From assembly GCA_903881265.1 (NCBI GenBank), contig CAIRSV010000180.1:1-7558 (forward strand): a DNA stretch of 7,558 nt, given 5' to 3'. Shown here piece after piece: positions 1 through 6,626 of the stretch (position 1 is its first letter; each line of letters starts with the position of its first letter). Position numbers and translations under genes: made by a program. The notes beneath the pieces are model-generated. The model ran no database searches, was not told the origin of the DNA, and saw nothing but the letters and a program-made list of their open reading frames with translations. The DNA is from an uncultured Bacteroidota bacterium (lineage in GTDB: Bacteria > Bacteroidota > Bacteroidia > Chitinophagales > Chitinophagaceae).

Positions 1-2600
1 CCAAACAACTCGATATCATCAAAGGCTTCATCAGCGGCTGAATGTATGAGCTCAGGAAGCTTCCATACAGGCGCTATGGTTTCGAATAATTCTTCTTGTT
101 GTGTTCGCTTACTGATAGGTTGTAGGATCGCATGAATTTCCCAAAGTAATTCTTTCTTATTTCGGTTCGTAAACTGAAAACAACCAGCACGCACCAGTAA
201 TCGCATTTGTTCGATAGACAACGGCACTCGATGCACAAAGTCGTATAGGTTTTTATAGAAGCCGTTTTGTGTTCGCTCGGTAATAATGTGTTGTATCGTC
301 TCCTGTTCAATTTCGCTGATCATAGATAGTCCAAGATAAATTGTTTTTTCTCGTATGACACATACCTCTGTGCTATGATTGATACAAGGTGGTTTGATAG
401 AGGCGCCGTGCATACGGGCTTCGTGTATGTATAATTCCTTGCGATAAAAACCGCCGCCATTGTTGAGGGTAGCTACCATATACTCGAGCGGATAATAGGC
501 TTTAAGAAACATAGCCTGATAGCTTTCTACGGCATAGCTTGCTGAATGTCCTTTTGAAAAAGCAAAATTTGCAAAGCTTTCAATCTGTGTCCAAATTTCG
601 GCTACTATTTTTACAGGATAATTTTTTTTACAACAGTTGCGGAAAAATGTATCTTTTATAGTAGCAAATTCATTCCGTTGTTTAAATTTCCACGACATCC
701 CCCGACGCAATACATCGGCCTCCGCCAAGGACATGTCGGCAAAGAAATGTGCGATCTTGATCACATCTTCTTGATAGACCATTACGCCATACGTCTCTTG
801 CAGCAGGTCATATAATTCGGGCAATTGCTCTCGCGCTTTGACACGCAATCGTTCGTCACGGAAACGTATGATATATTCATGCATCATACCACTTTTTGAT
901 ACACCCGGACGTATGATGGAGCTAGCGGCTACTAAACGAAGGTAGTCATCGGCTTTTAGTTTGGTGAGTAACATACGCATGGCAGGCGACTCGACATAAA
1001 AGCAACCTATGGTATTGCCATACCGAAGAAGTTCCTTTACTGCGTCATCTTTTTTGAATTGCGCAATGTTGTGAATATCGATGTCAACACCCTTATTTTC
1101 TTTCACAATCTCAATCGTGTCTTTTATTTTACCCAAGCCACGCTGACTAAGAATATCGAATTTGTACAAACCGATATCTTCGGCTTCTAGCATACTAAAC
1201 TGTGTGGTTGGATAACCTTTAGGCGGCATATGGGTAGCACAGTACGCGGCAATTGGTTTTTCGGCAATAATGATGCCGCTCGAATGAATACTCAGGTGGC
1301 TAGGGAAGCCTTGTATCATCTTGCTATAGTATAATACCATCCGTCCCATCTCATCGGCGCCTGCGTATGCATTTTCTGTTTGAAGACGATCAATTTCGCC
1401 AGCCGGCAAGCCAAATACTTTTCCCATCTCGCGTATGGCAGCGTCGTGTTTGAAGGTACTATACGCACCGAGTAATGCAGTGTGTGTAGTGCCATATTTT
1501 TTAAAAATGTATCGGGTGATATCATCACGATCGGTCCATGAAAAATCCATATCGAAGTCGGGTGCGTTGGCACGAAACATATTGATGAAGCGCTCAAAAT
1601 ATAAATCCAGTTCTATTGGATCAACATCAGTGATGCGAAGAAGATACGCAACGATACTGTTGGCGCCACTGCCACGACCTACATAATAATAGTTTTTATG
1701 TTGCGCATAACGGATGATATCCCAATTGATTAGAAAGTAGGACGCGAATTTTAATTCTGTGATGATATCTAGTTCCTTTGTAATTCTCTCCATCACTTCA
1801 GTCGATGGATTGGGATATCGATACGGCAATCCTTCCAAACAAAGTGCATATAAACGTTCTTTATCTGCGGCAATGCTTCCTTCATAAAACGATCGATTTT
1901 TGTTGGTGAGTTTGCCGAATTTAAATTCGATGTGGCAATGATCGAGGATGCGTTCCGTATTTTTTATAATGTAGGGATGCTGTGCATAAGCATCATATAG
2001 CGATGCTTTTGGCACTATCATTTCAGTGCCTGTCGACTGCTGCTCTAAGGGTAATTTGCTGAGCAGATTATTGGTATCGATGGCACGTAATAAACGGTGC
2101 GCATTGAATTGACGTTTGCCTGCAAAAGAGACTGTCTGTAAGGCCACCAACTTATTGGGTTGTTTGATAGCAGGTGAAAAATTGAGCGAATTCAACTCCT
2201 TTTGTGTTACGCCGATAAATTCATGCTCGCGTAGTGGCCATCCTTTGTAAGTCGACAAGGGATATATCACATAGGCATGTATGAATGTTGGTGCTATTTC
2301 GTTGAATGATTCGCCGCTATGCAGATGCGATGAGAGGTGTTCATTCAGTTCCTGAAAGCCTTCATTATTTTGAGCAATGCCAATGTATGCTTGTTGCGCG
2401 TTGTTTCGAAAATCAATTCCGACAATAGGTTTCAACAGCCGCTCGTTGCAAAGACGGATAGTGTCAAGACAAGCAGACGTGTTATTAATATCGCTTACTA
2501 CAAATGTGTCATAACCGTTTCGTTGCACCTCATCAATAAGTTCTTCGATTGAAAAAGTGCCGTAGCAGAAACTGTAGTATGTATGGCAATTGAGAAGCAT
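1..2600 (-). CDS. dnaE: DNA polymerase III alpha-type polymerase (short, DnaE2/ImuC-like), C-terminus beyond left edge
   Basis: C-family replicative-type DNA polymerase; 866 complete codons are visible and the C-terminal part lies off the window. The N-terminus is a PHP domain (about 1-200) with degraded metal motifs: LNCHTYYS where active PHP domains have LHxHS, and SDIN where they have TDHGN. Next come the palm, with VGRGSGANS (307-315), the catalytic pair D348 and D350 in PDFDMDF and the third aspartate D482 in KFDIL, then fingers motifs YGVMVYQED (604-612) and FSKGHSASYA (about 681-690). All three catalytic aspartates are present, so polymerase activity is expected. ATG 2600 is chosen because the upstream frame has no ATG, GTG or TTG before an in-frame stop, and the domain begins at once. 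No Shine-Dalgarno is seen. It lies 382 bp downstream of dinB on the same strand with no clear promoter between, so co-transcription is likely. The smaller N-terminal part and the dinB/LexA-like neighbours suggest an accessory mutagenic DnaE rather than the main replicase; that role is inference. Confidence 0.93.
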   Translation of the reverse strand, partial: MLLNCHTYYSFCYGTFSIEELIDEVQRNGYDTFVVSDINNTSACLDTIRLCNERLLKPIVGIDFRNNAQQAYIGIAQNNEGFQELNEHLSSHLHSGESFNEIAPTFIHAYVIYPLSTYKGWPLREHEFIGVTQKELNSLNFSPAIKQPNKLVALQTVSFAGKRQFNAHRLLRAIDTNNLLSKLPLEQQSTGTEMIVPKASLYDAYAQHPYIIKNTERILDHCHIEFKFGKLTNKNRSFYEGSIAADKERLYALCLEGLPYRYPNPSTEVMERITKELDIITELKFASYFLINWDIIRYAQHKNYYYVGRGSGANSIVAYLLRITDVDPIELDLYFERFINMFRANAPDFDMDFSWTDRDDITRYIFKKYGTTHTALLGAYSTFKHDAAIREMGKVFGLPAGEIDRLQTENAYAGADEMGRMVLYYSKMIQGFPSHLSIHSSGIIIAEKPIAAYCATHMPPKGYPTTQFSMLEAEDIGLYKFDILSQRGLGKIKDTIEIVKENKGVDIDIHNIAQFKKDDAVKELLRYGNTIGCFYVESPAMRMLLTKLKADDYLRLVAASSIIRPGVSKSGMMHEYIIRFRDERLRVKAREQLPELYDLLQETYGVMVYQEDVIKIAHFFADMSLAEADVLRRGMSWKFKQRNEFATIKDTFFRNCCKKNYPVKIVAEIWTQIESFANFAFSKGHSASYAVESYQAMFLKAYYPLEYMVATLNNGGGFYRKELYIHEARMHGASIKPPCINHSTEVCVIREKTIYLGLSMISEIEQETIQHIITERTQNGFYKNLYDFVHRVPLSIEQMRLLVRAGCFQFTNRNKKELLWEIHAILQPISKRTQQEELFETIAPVWKLPELIHSAADEAFDDIELF

Positions 2601-2715
2601 TGAGTGAATGATTTTTAGCCACAGATTCTCAGATGTTGGGGTAGATTATGTACGATGATGTTTCGTTCATTCTATCTATCATCTGTGCATCTGTGGCAGT
2701 TAATTTGTATTTTTT
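2589..2715. repeat. Tandem palindromic repeat, copy 1 (overlaps dnaE start)
   Basis: First of three direct copies, 127 bp, starting at ATTGAGAAGCATTGAGTGAA. It contains arms GCCACAGATTCTCAGAT (2618-2634) and ATCTGTGCATCTGTGGC (2681-2697), which are reverse complements except at 2 of 17 positions and enclose a 46-nt centre. The first 12 bases of the unit are the complement of the first four dnaE codons (M-L-L-N), so this copy includes the start of the gene. On the minus strand it would form the last hairpin before the dnaE start codon. Confidence 0.9.
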
Positions 2716-2854
2716 ATTGAGAAGGATTGAGGGAATGATTTTTAGCCACAGATTCTCAGATATTGGGGTAGATTATTTACGATGAACTTTACTATCCTGT
2801 TTCGTTCATTCTATCTATCATCTGTGCATCTGTGGCAGTTAATTTATATTTTTT
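2716..2854. repeat. Tandem palindromic repeat, copy 2
   Basis: Second direct copy, 139 bp, nearly identical to copy 1 apart from about 12 extra bases near 2785-2797 in the centre. The arms are at 2745-2761 and 2820-2836 and match those of copy 1 exactly. The position matching the dnaE start codon is changed from ATG to ATC (complement, 2727-2725), so this copy cannot serve as a start. Confidence 0.9.
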
Positions 2855-2968
2855 ATTGAGGAGCATGGGCGAATAATTTTTAGCCACAGATTCGCAGATC
2901 TTGGGATAGATTATGTACGATGCTGTTTTATTCGTTCTGTCTATCATCTGTGAATCTGTGGCATTTTA
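2855..2968. repeat. Tandem palindromic repeat, copy 3 (diverged)
   Basis: Third and most diverged copy, ending about 15 bp from the dinB stop codon. Its arms GCCACAGATTCGCAGAT (2883-2899) and ATCTGTGAATCTGTGGC (2946-2962) pair with one mismatch, better than in copies 1 and 2. It keeps an ATG-CTC-CTC-AAT reading on the minus strand (2866-2855), the same four residues that begin dnaE; that frame runs 24 codons across the copy 2/3 junction to a TAG. Beyond these three repeats I see nothing else in the 382-bp dinB-dnaE gap. Confidence 0.85.
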
Positions 2969-2982
2969 ATTCGGCTTGCCTG

Positions 2983-4173
2983 TTAGGTTTTAGCGATGAT
3001 GCCATTGAATGCGTTTACTTTATTCGGTTTGTAATTGCTTCCGGCTGCGCGACTTACAGCATCGTTTCCGAAGCGTTTGCGTATGCTGTCCATGGCTTGA
3101 TAGAGATGAATCTGTTCGAGTGTATCTTCAAACATATTGTACTGATAGCCGCCGTATACGAGATGACTGAAACGGATACCAATGAGGCGAATCAGCATTC
3201 GTTTCTGATACAGTTTATCGAACAATCCGTTTATCTTTTCAATCAGCACATGATCGAGCGATGTATAGGGTATGCGTGCCTGCATGGTATAAGTATTAAA
3301 ATCGGAGTAACGGATTTTAATGGTGACGCACGAAGTGAGTTTGCCTTCATCACGCAATTGATAGGCGAGTTTTTCTGTCATGCCAATCAACAGACTTTTC
3401 AATGCCCTCACGTCGATGGTATCTTTCTCGAAGGTGCGTTCGGTAGAAATTGATTTTCGTTCTGAGTATGGTATAATAGCTGAGTTGTCGATACCGTTGG
3501 CCTTACGCCATATAAGCGCGCCATTTTCGCCTAGCACCTGTTGCATCAGTTCGCAAGGCATCTCTTGCAAGGTTCGTATTTGTTGTATGCCCATACCCCG
3601 TAAGAGTTGATATGTCTTATCGCCCACCATCGGAATTTTACGAATCGATAAAGGCGCTAGAAATATTTTTTCGGTTCCGAATGGAATCTCTTTTTGTCCG
3701 TTGGGTTTGGCTTCACCTGTACCAACTTTTGAAACCGTCTTGTTGGATGACATCGCGAATGAAATCGGAAGATGTGTTTCTTTGATGATTTTCTGCCGCA
3801 GTTCGGTAGCCATTTTATAGCAACCGAAAAAACGATCCATGCCGGTATAGTCGACATAAAATTCATCGATGGATGTCTTCTCATACAGCGGTACATTTTC
3901 ATGAATCATTTCGGTAATAATATTGGAGTATTTGCTGTATTGCTCACCATCGCCTTTGACAATAATAGCTTCGGGACAAAGTTGTCGGGCCATACGCATA
4001 GGCATGGCCGAATGGATACCGAACTCGCGGGCTTCATAACTGCACGACGCTACCACCCCTCGGTCGCTAGTGCCGCCTACGAGCACAGGTTTGCCCATAA
4101 GCTCTGGACGCATAAGCCGCTCCACGGAGACGAAGAAGGAGTCGAGATCGATATGCATGATATTACGTTCCAT
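2983..4173 (-). CDS. dinB: Y-family translesion DNA polymerase (Pol IV, DinB)
   Basis: Complete 396-residue Y-family polymerase, which copies damaged templates with low fidelity. The palm has IMHIDLDSFF with catalytic D9 and a probable steric gate at F14, and SIDEFYVD with catalytic D103 and E104, so the metal-binding triad is intact. SSNKTVSKVGTGEAKPNGQ (142-160) is the family motif, IRKIPMVGDKTYQLLRGMG (177-195) is the thumb helix-hairpin-helix, and the little finger begins near ISTERTFEKD (242-251). QYNMF (344-348) fits a beta-clamp-binding pentapeptide. It is followed by a tail, LYQAMDSIRKRFGNDAVSRA (357-376), resembling the C-terminal segment of UmuC proteins. The start at 4173 puts the first aspartate at the usual distance; no Shine-Dalgarno is seen. 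The gene is divergent from the LexA-like regulator across 91 bp and upstream of dnaE on the same strand, so it is probably the first gene of a damage-inducible dinB-dnaE unit. Confidence 0.97.
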   Translation of the reverse strand: MERNIMHIDLDSFFVSVERLMRPELMGKPVLVGGTSDRGVVASCSYEAREFGIHSAMPMRMARQLCPEAIIVKGDGEQYSKYSNIITEMIHENVPLYEKTSIDEFYVDYTGMDRFFGCYKMATELRQKIIKETHLPISFAMSSNKTVSKVGTGEAKPNGQKEIPFGTEKIFLAPLSIRKIPMVGDKTYQLLRGMGIQQIRTLQEMPCELMQQVLGENGALIWRKANGIDNSAIIPYSERKSISTERTFEKDTIDVRALKSLLIGMTEKLAYQLRDEGKLTSCVTIKIRYSDFNTYTMQARIPYTSLDHVLIEKINGLFDKLYQKRMLIRLIGIRFSHLVYGGYQYNMFEDTLEQIHLYQAMDSIRKRFGNDAVSRAAGSNYKPNKVNAFNGIIAKT

Positions 4174-4219
4174 ATTATTTACCGCAGCGAAGTGTTTGTG
4201 GGATGACTTTCTGAAAAAT

Positions 4220-4227
4220 TAAAATTA
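4220..4227 (-). promoter_or_regulatory. Weak candidate -7 element for dinB
   Basis: Read on the minus strand this is TAATTTTA, matching the Bacteroidota -7 consensus TAnnTTTG except at the last base. It lies 46 nt before the dinB start and overlaps the edge of the palindrome at 4226-4242. The only TTG upstream that could act as a -33 element is 25 nt away, too far for the usual spacing, so this is a tentative call. Confidence 0.25.
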
Positions 4228-4242
4228 CTAATCAATTTAGTA
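4226..4242. promoter_or_regulatory. Candidate operator palindrome in the divergent promoter region
   Basis: TACTAATCAATTTAGTA is a perfect inverted repeat with 6-bp arms TACTAA/TTAGTA and a 5-bp spacer. It ends one base before the TATATTTG -7 element of the regulator gene and overlaps the weak dinB -7 candidate. A dimeric repressor bound here could block both directions. A further copy of the right half-site with flanks, TTTAGTAT, recurs 23 bp downstream at 4259-4266. That the neighbouring S24 regulator binds here is inference from position and symmetry. Confidence 0.55.
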
Positions 4243-4250
4243 TATATTTG
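4243..4250 (+). promoter_or_regulatory. Promoter -7 element of the LexA-like regulator
   Basis: TATATTTG is an exact match to the Bacteroidota sigma-A -7 consensus TAnnTTTG and ends 14 nt before the ATG, implying a very short leader. No TTG-type -33 element is found at the usual distance upstream. That position is taken up by A/T-rich sequence and the palindrome. Confidence 0.55.
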
Positions 4251-4264
4251 CTCAATATTTTAGT

Positions 4265-5023
4265 ATGAGTAAATTATCCAATAATATCAGACATTTGCGG
4301 GCGCTCAAAAAATGGTCGCAAGAGCAGTTAGCTGAGCAATTAGAGATTCCGAGGGCGCGTATCGGTTCGTATGAGGAAGAACGTTGCGATCCGCCGATTG
4401 AAACCGTCATCAAACTGTCTAATTTATTTCATATCGCAATCGATGCGTTAGTGAAATGCGATTTAAGTAAGTTCGATTCAGAGTCCTTTATGAAAGTGGG
4501 GGAGAATAGAATTTTATTTCCTATCATCGTTGACAAAGCCAATCAAGACGCTGTGGAAGTTGTCACTATGAAAGCTTCTGCAGGTTATCTCACCGGCTAT
4601 TCCGATCCAGAGTATATCGAGAAATTGCCGCTGATGAGTTTGCCATTCAAGACAGTGGGCACGCATCGCGCCTTCCCGATTACCGGCGATTCAATGCCTC
4701 CATTGAAAAATGGATGTTATGTGGTTGGAAAATATATCGAATCAATCAATGATATCGAAAACGGCAGCACCTATATCATTGTCACCAAAGAAGAAGGTGT
4801 GGTGTATAAGCGCTTGTTTAAGAAAGGTAAATCCATTGAGCTTCATTCAGATAATAAAAACTATCAACCTTATGTCATTAAAAATTCAGAGGTGGTGGAA
4901 CTGTGGAAATTTGTCTGTACGCTCAATAATTCTGACACGCAAGCTGAAGATATAAATTTGCATGATATGATGCAATTACTTCAAACCATGCAAGCGTCAA
5001 TCGAAGAATTGAAGAAAAAGTGA
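4265..5023 (+). CDS. LexA-like transcriptional repressor (XRE HTH + S24 self-cleaving peptidase)
   Basis: 252-residue regulator with an XRE/Cro-type helix-turn-helix (about 5-62; core WSQEQLAEQLEIPRARIGSYE) joined to an S24 peptidase domain of the LexA/CI/UmuD type. The self-cleavage machinery appears intact: a likely scissile A106-G107 in KASAGYL, nucleophile S143 in GDSMPP and general base K182 in GVVYKRLFK. The spacings (37 and 39 residues) are close to those of E. coli LexA (A84, S119, K156). Cleavage stimulated by RecA filaments would be the expected switch, as known for LexA and CI. The last 24 residues (LHDMMQLLQTMQASIEELKK) look like a helix or short coiled coil beyond the usual S24 end. 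It is divergent from dinB, with a palindrome between them, so it probably represses itself and dinB-dnaE. The N-terminal HTH is unlike the winged helix of classical LexA, so I do not assign lexA. A prophage CI-type repressor is the alternative, but no phage genes are seen. Confidence 0.93.
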   Translation: MSKLSNNIRHLRALKKWSQEQLAEQLEIPRARIGSYEEERCDPPIETVIKLSNLFHIAIDALVKCDLSKFDSESFMKVGENRILFPIIVDKANQDAVEVVTMKASAGYLTGYSDPEYIEKLPLMSLPFKTVGTHRAFPITGDSMPPLKNGCYVVGKYIESINDIENGSTYIIVTKEEGVVYKRLFKKGKSIELHSDNKNYQPYVIKNSEVVELWKFVCTLNNSDTQAEDINLHDMMQLLQTMQASIEELKKK

Positions 5024-5100
5024 GAACGACTAAATCGTTGCTGAATAAGAAAAACATAAGAGCTTCAAAACATGGCAAGATGACCTTCTATATTTTGGGT

Positions 5101-5108
5101 TATATTTG
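5101..5108 (+). promoter_or_regulatory. Promoter -7 element of the secreted hydrolase gene
   Basis: TATATTTG again matches TAnnTTTG exactly and ends 18 nt before the ATG at 5127. It overlaps the TTG at 5106 that could open a longer reading frame, which argues against that TTG as a start. No clear -33 TTG is seen. The 8-mer TTACTAAT directly follows it at 5109-5116. Confidence 0.5.
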
Positions 5109-5126
5109 TTACTAATAATCGTTCAT

Positions 5127-6503
5127 ATGAAATATCGTTTCTTATTCTTTATACTCTTGGTCTGTAGCACCCATAAAAGTTCGTCTCAAGCGTTTCCGCT
5201 CAATGATATTTTTACGCAATACTATGCGATTACATTTTTATCCAACGATTCCAACAATTTTATCTTAGATCAAGTTCAATCGTTCAACGACCTTACTCGA
5301 ATTGTTCAACATGAATGCCCCTTCTCAATATATAATGCTGAACATCTAAATGATATCGTGCCGCTGAATGTATTCAACCCCATTTACGGACTACATAATC
5401 AACTACCTTGGGCCGATACGATATTGCAAGAAATGAATGGATCTTTTTCGATTGATACAGTTGTTAAAAATTGGTATGCCTATTATAATAAATCGAGTGT
5501 CGATTCGACAACGGCCTTCTTTATTATTCCCGGAACAGGTACCCACAGCGGTTGGCAGATTGCGAGTGGTAATCCCAATGATTATCATAATATTCCAATG
5601 CCTATCAAAGATAAATGTCTTCAATATGGAGACGTATACACGTATGTAAAACCTAACGAAGATTTTCGAAGTATTTGGAAAGATGCCGGAGCTACTTATT
5701 ACATGAAACTCGATTATAACTATTTCACTCCTTACACCGATTTTTATGGATTTAATTGGGCAGCGAATATGCAAATCGAATGCACGGCGGCCATTAAATG
5801 TTTAAAACTGAAATATAATAAGGTGATAGTATTGGGCTTGTCAAATGGAGGTATCCCAGCACTGATAGCCGGTCTAGAAGGCGGTGCTGATGGGGTCAAT
5901 TGCGCTTCTGGCACATCCGCGGCCGAGCGGTATGGGTTCCCTTTAAATAATTTCGAAAATCCTTATTTCTATAATATGTACAAGCAATACGCACTTGATT
6001 CATTAAAATTGAAAATAAGTAATTCGCCGGCCTATTTTCTTTTCAGTTTTGGTGATAATGATTGTTGCTCAAATGCATACGAATACACTACACACAGTTT
6101 GCAAGATACCTTTGCCACATTAAATCATCCTTGCCACATCGACTTCACATATAATTTCTCAGGACATCATTTCCCAATAGCGTATTTGGATACCTTTATT
6201 ACAAAAGTAAAACTTGATACCTGTGCAAGTCTTTCACCAGTGAGTTTTATTCCTCCCATTGAGGACGCTATTCGCATTTATCCGAATCCCGCAAAGGATA
6301 TCCTGCATATACAATCGGCATCGGACGATTTGAAATCGGTGCAGGTGTATGCACTCAATGGTACGCAAATTCTCTTCGAGAAATATAGTCATCCGATACA
6401 AGAAACAAACATTCAATTGCCATCCTTAGCGCCGGGCTCGTATATCGTGAATGTCGTAACTCGAAAAAAACATAGTGCCAATATAATCTCAATCAATAAT
6501 TAA
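5127..6503 (+). CDS. Secreted alpha/beta-hydrolase-like protein with T9SS C-terminal sorting domain
   Basis: 458 residues when started at ATG 5127, which directly gives a signal peptide: MKYR, a hydrophobic stretch FLFFILLVC (5-13), then a polar SSSQA with likely cleavage near 21-22. The body is not a family I can name, but it has hydrolase marks: FFIIPGTGTHSGW (131-143) as a possible oxyanion loop, nucleophile elbow GLSNGG with S239, an acid candidate in FGDND (D310 or D312) and a histidine candidate in FSGHHFP (H347 or H348), in the order expected for a Ser-Asp-His triad. The final 75-80 residues are a type A T9SS sorting domain: IYPNPAKDILHI (384-395), VQVYALNGTQI, then LAPGSYIVNV. The protein is therefore expected to cross the outer membrane and be released or surface-anchored. 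Its own -7 element suggests separate transcription from the regulator upstream. Substrate is unknown; an esterase, lipase or peptidase is possible. LLVC is a poor lipobox, so a lipoprotein is unlikely. Confidence 0.85.
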   Translation: MKYRFLFFILLVCSTHKSSSQAFPLNDIFTQYYAITFLSNDSNNFILDQVQSFNDLTRIVQHECPFSIYNAEHLNDIVPLNVFNPIYGLHNQLPWADTILQEMNGSFSIDTVVKNWYAYYNKSSVDSTTAFFIIPGTGTHSGWQIASGNPNDYHNIPMPIKDKCLQYGDVYTYVKPNEDFRSIWKDAGATYYMKLDYNYFTPYTDFYGFNWAANMQIECTAAIKCLKLKYNKVIVLGLSNGGIPALIAGLEGGADGVNCASGTSAAERYGFPLNNFENPYFYNMYKQYALDSLKLKISNSPAYFLFSFGDNDCCSNAYEYTTHSLQDTFATLNHPCHIDFTYNFSGHHFPIAYLDTFITKVKLDTCASLSPVSFIPPIEDAIRIYPNPAKDILHIQSASDDLKSVQVYALNGTQILFEKYSHPIQETNIQLPSLAPGSYIVNVVTRKKHSANIISINN

Positions 6504-6626
6504 AAAACAAGGGTGTGAAAGCAGCAAGCTGTTTCTTATCGTCCATTTCAATGTACGTAGCGGTATGTGATTCTTTTAGCGCTGTATTGATTTCTTTCGA
6601 CTCTTTCAATTATTTTTAAGGCCGTA

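Noticed and set aside
2589..2968. CRISPR array
   Set aside because: The repeats are long (114-139 bp), internally palindromic and directly adjoining, with no unique spacers, and no cas genes are nearby.
2920..3453. 177-residue open frame on the plus strand
   Set aside because: It lies antisense to dinB, whose product has a full set of family motifs. The plus-strand translation shows no recognisable domain, and it starts inside repeat copy 3.
3772..4206. 144-residue open frame on the plus strand
   Set aside because: Antisense to the catalytic part of dinB; open only as a by-product of dinB codon use.
4265..5023. Prophage CI repressor marking an integrated phage
   Set aside because: The domain architecture would fit, but the neighbours are dinB, dnaE and recG, with no integrase, structural or att-like sequences in view.
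5025..5039. AACGA-N5-TCGTT inverted repeat just after the regulator stop codon
   Set aside because: A 5-bp stem with no T-tract. It could be a weak terminator stem or operator, but such short dyads are common by chance.
5106..5126. TTG start at 5106 giving a 7-residue longer hydrolase
   Set aside because: The TTG is part of the TATATTTG promoter element, and the ATG at 5127 places MKYR plus the hydrophobic stretch exactly as a signal peptide should begin.
6517..6535. Possible terminator hairpin after the hydrolase gene
   Set aside because: GAAAGCAG/CTGTTTC pairs only with a bulged G, has a weak stem and is not followed by a T-run; too poor to call.
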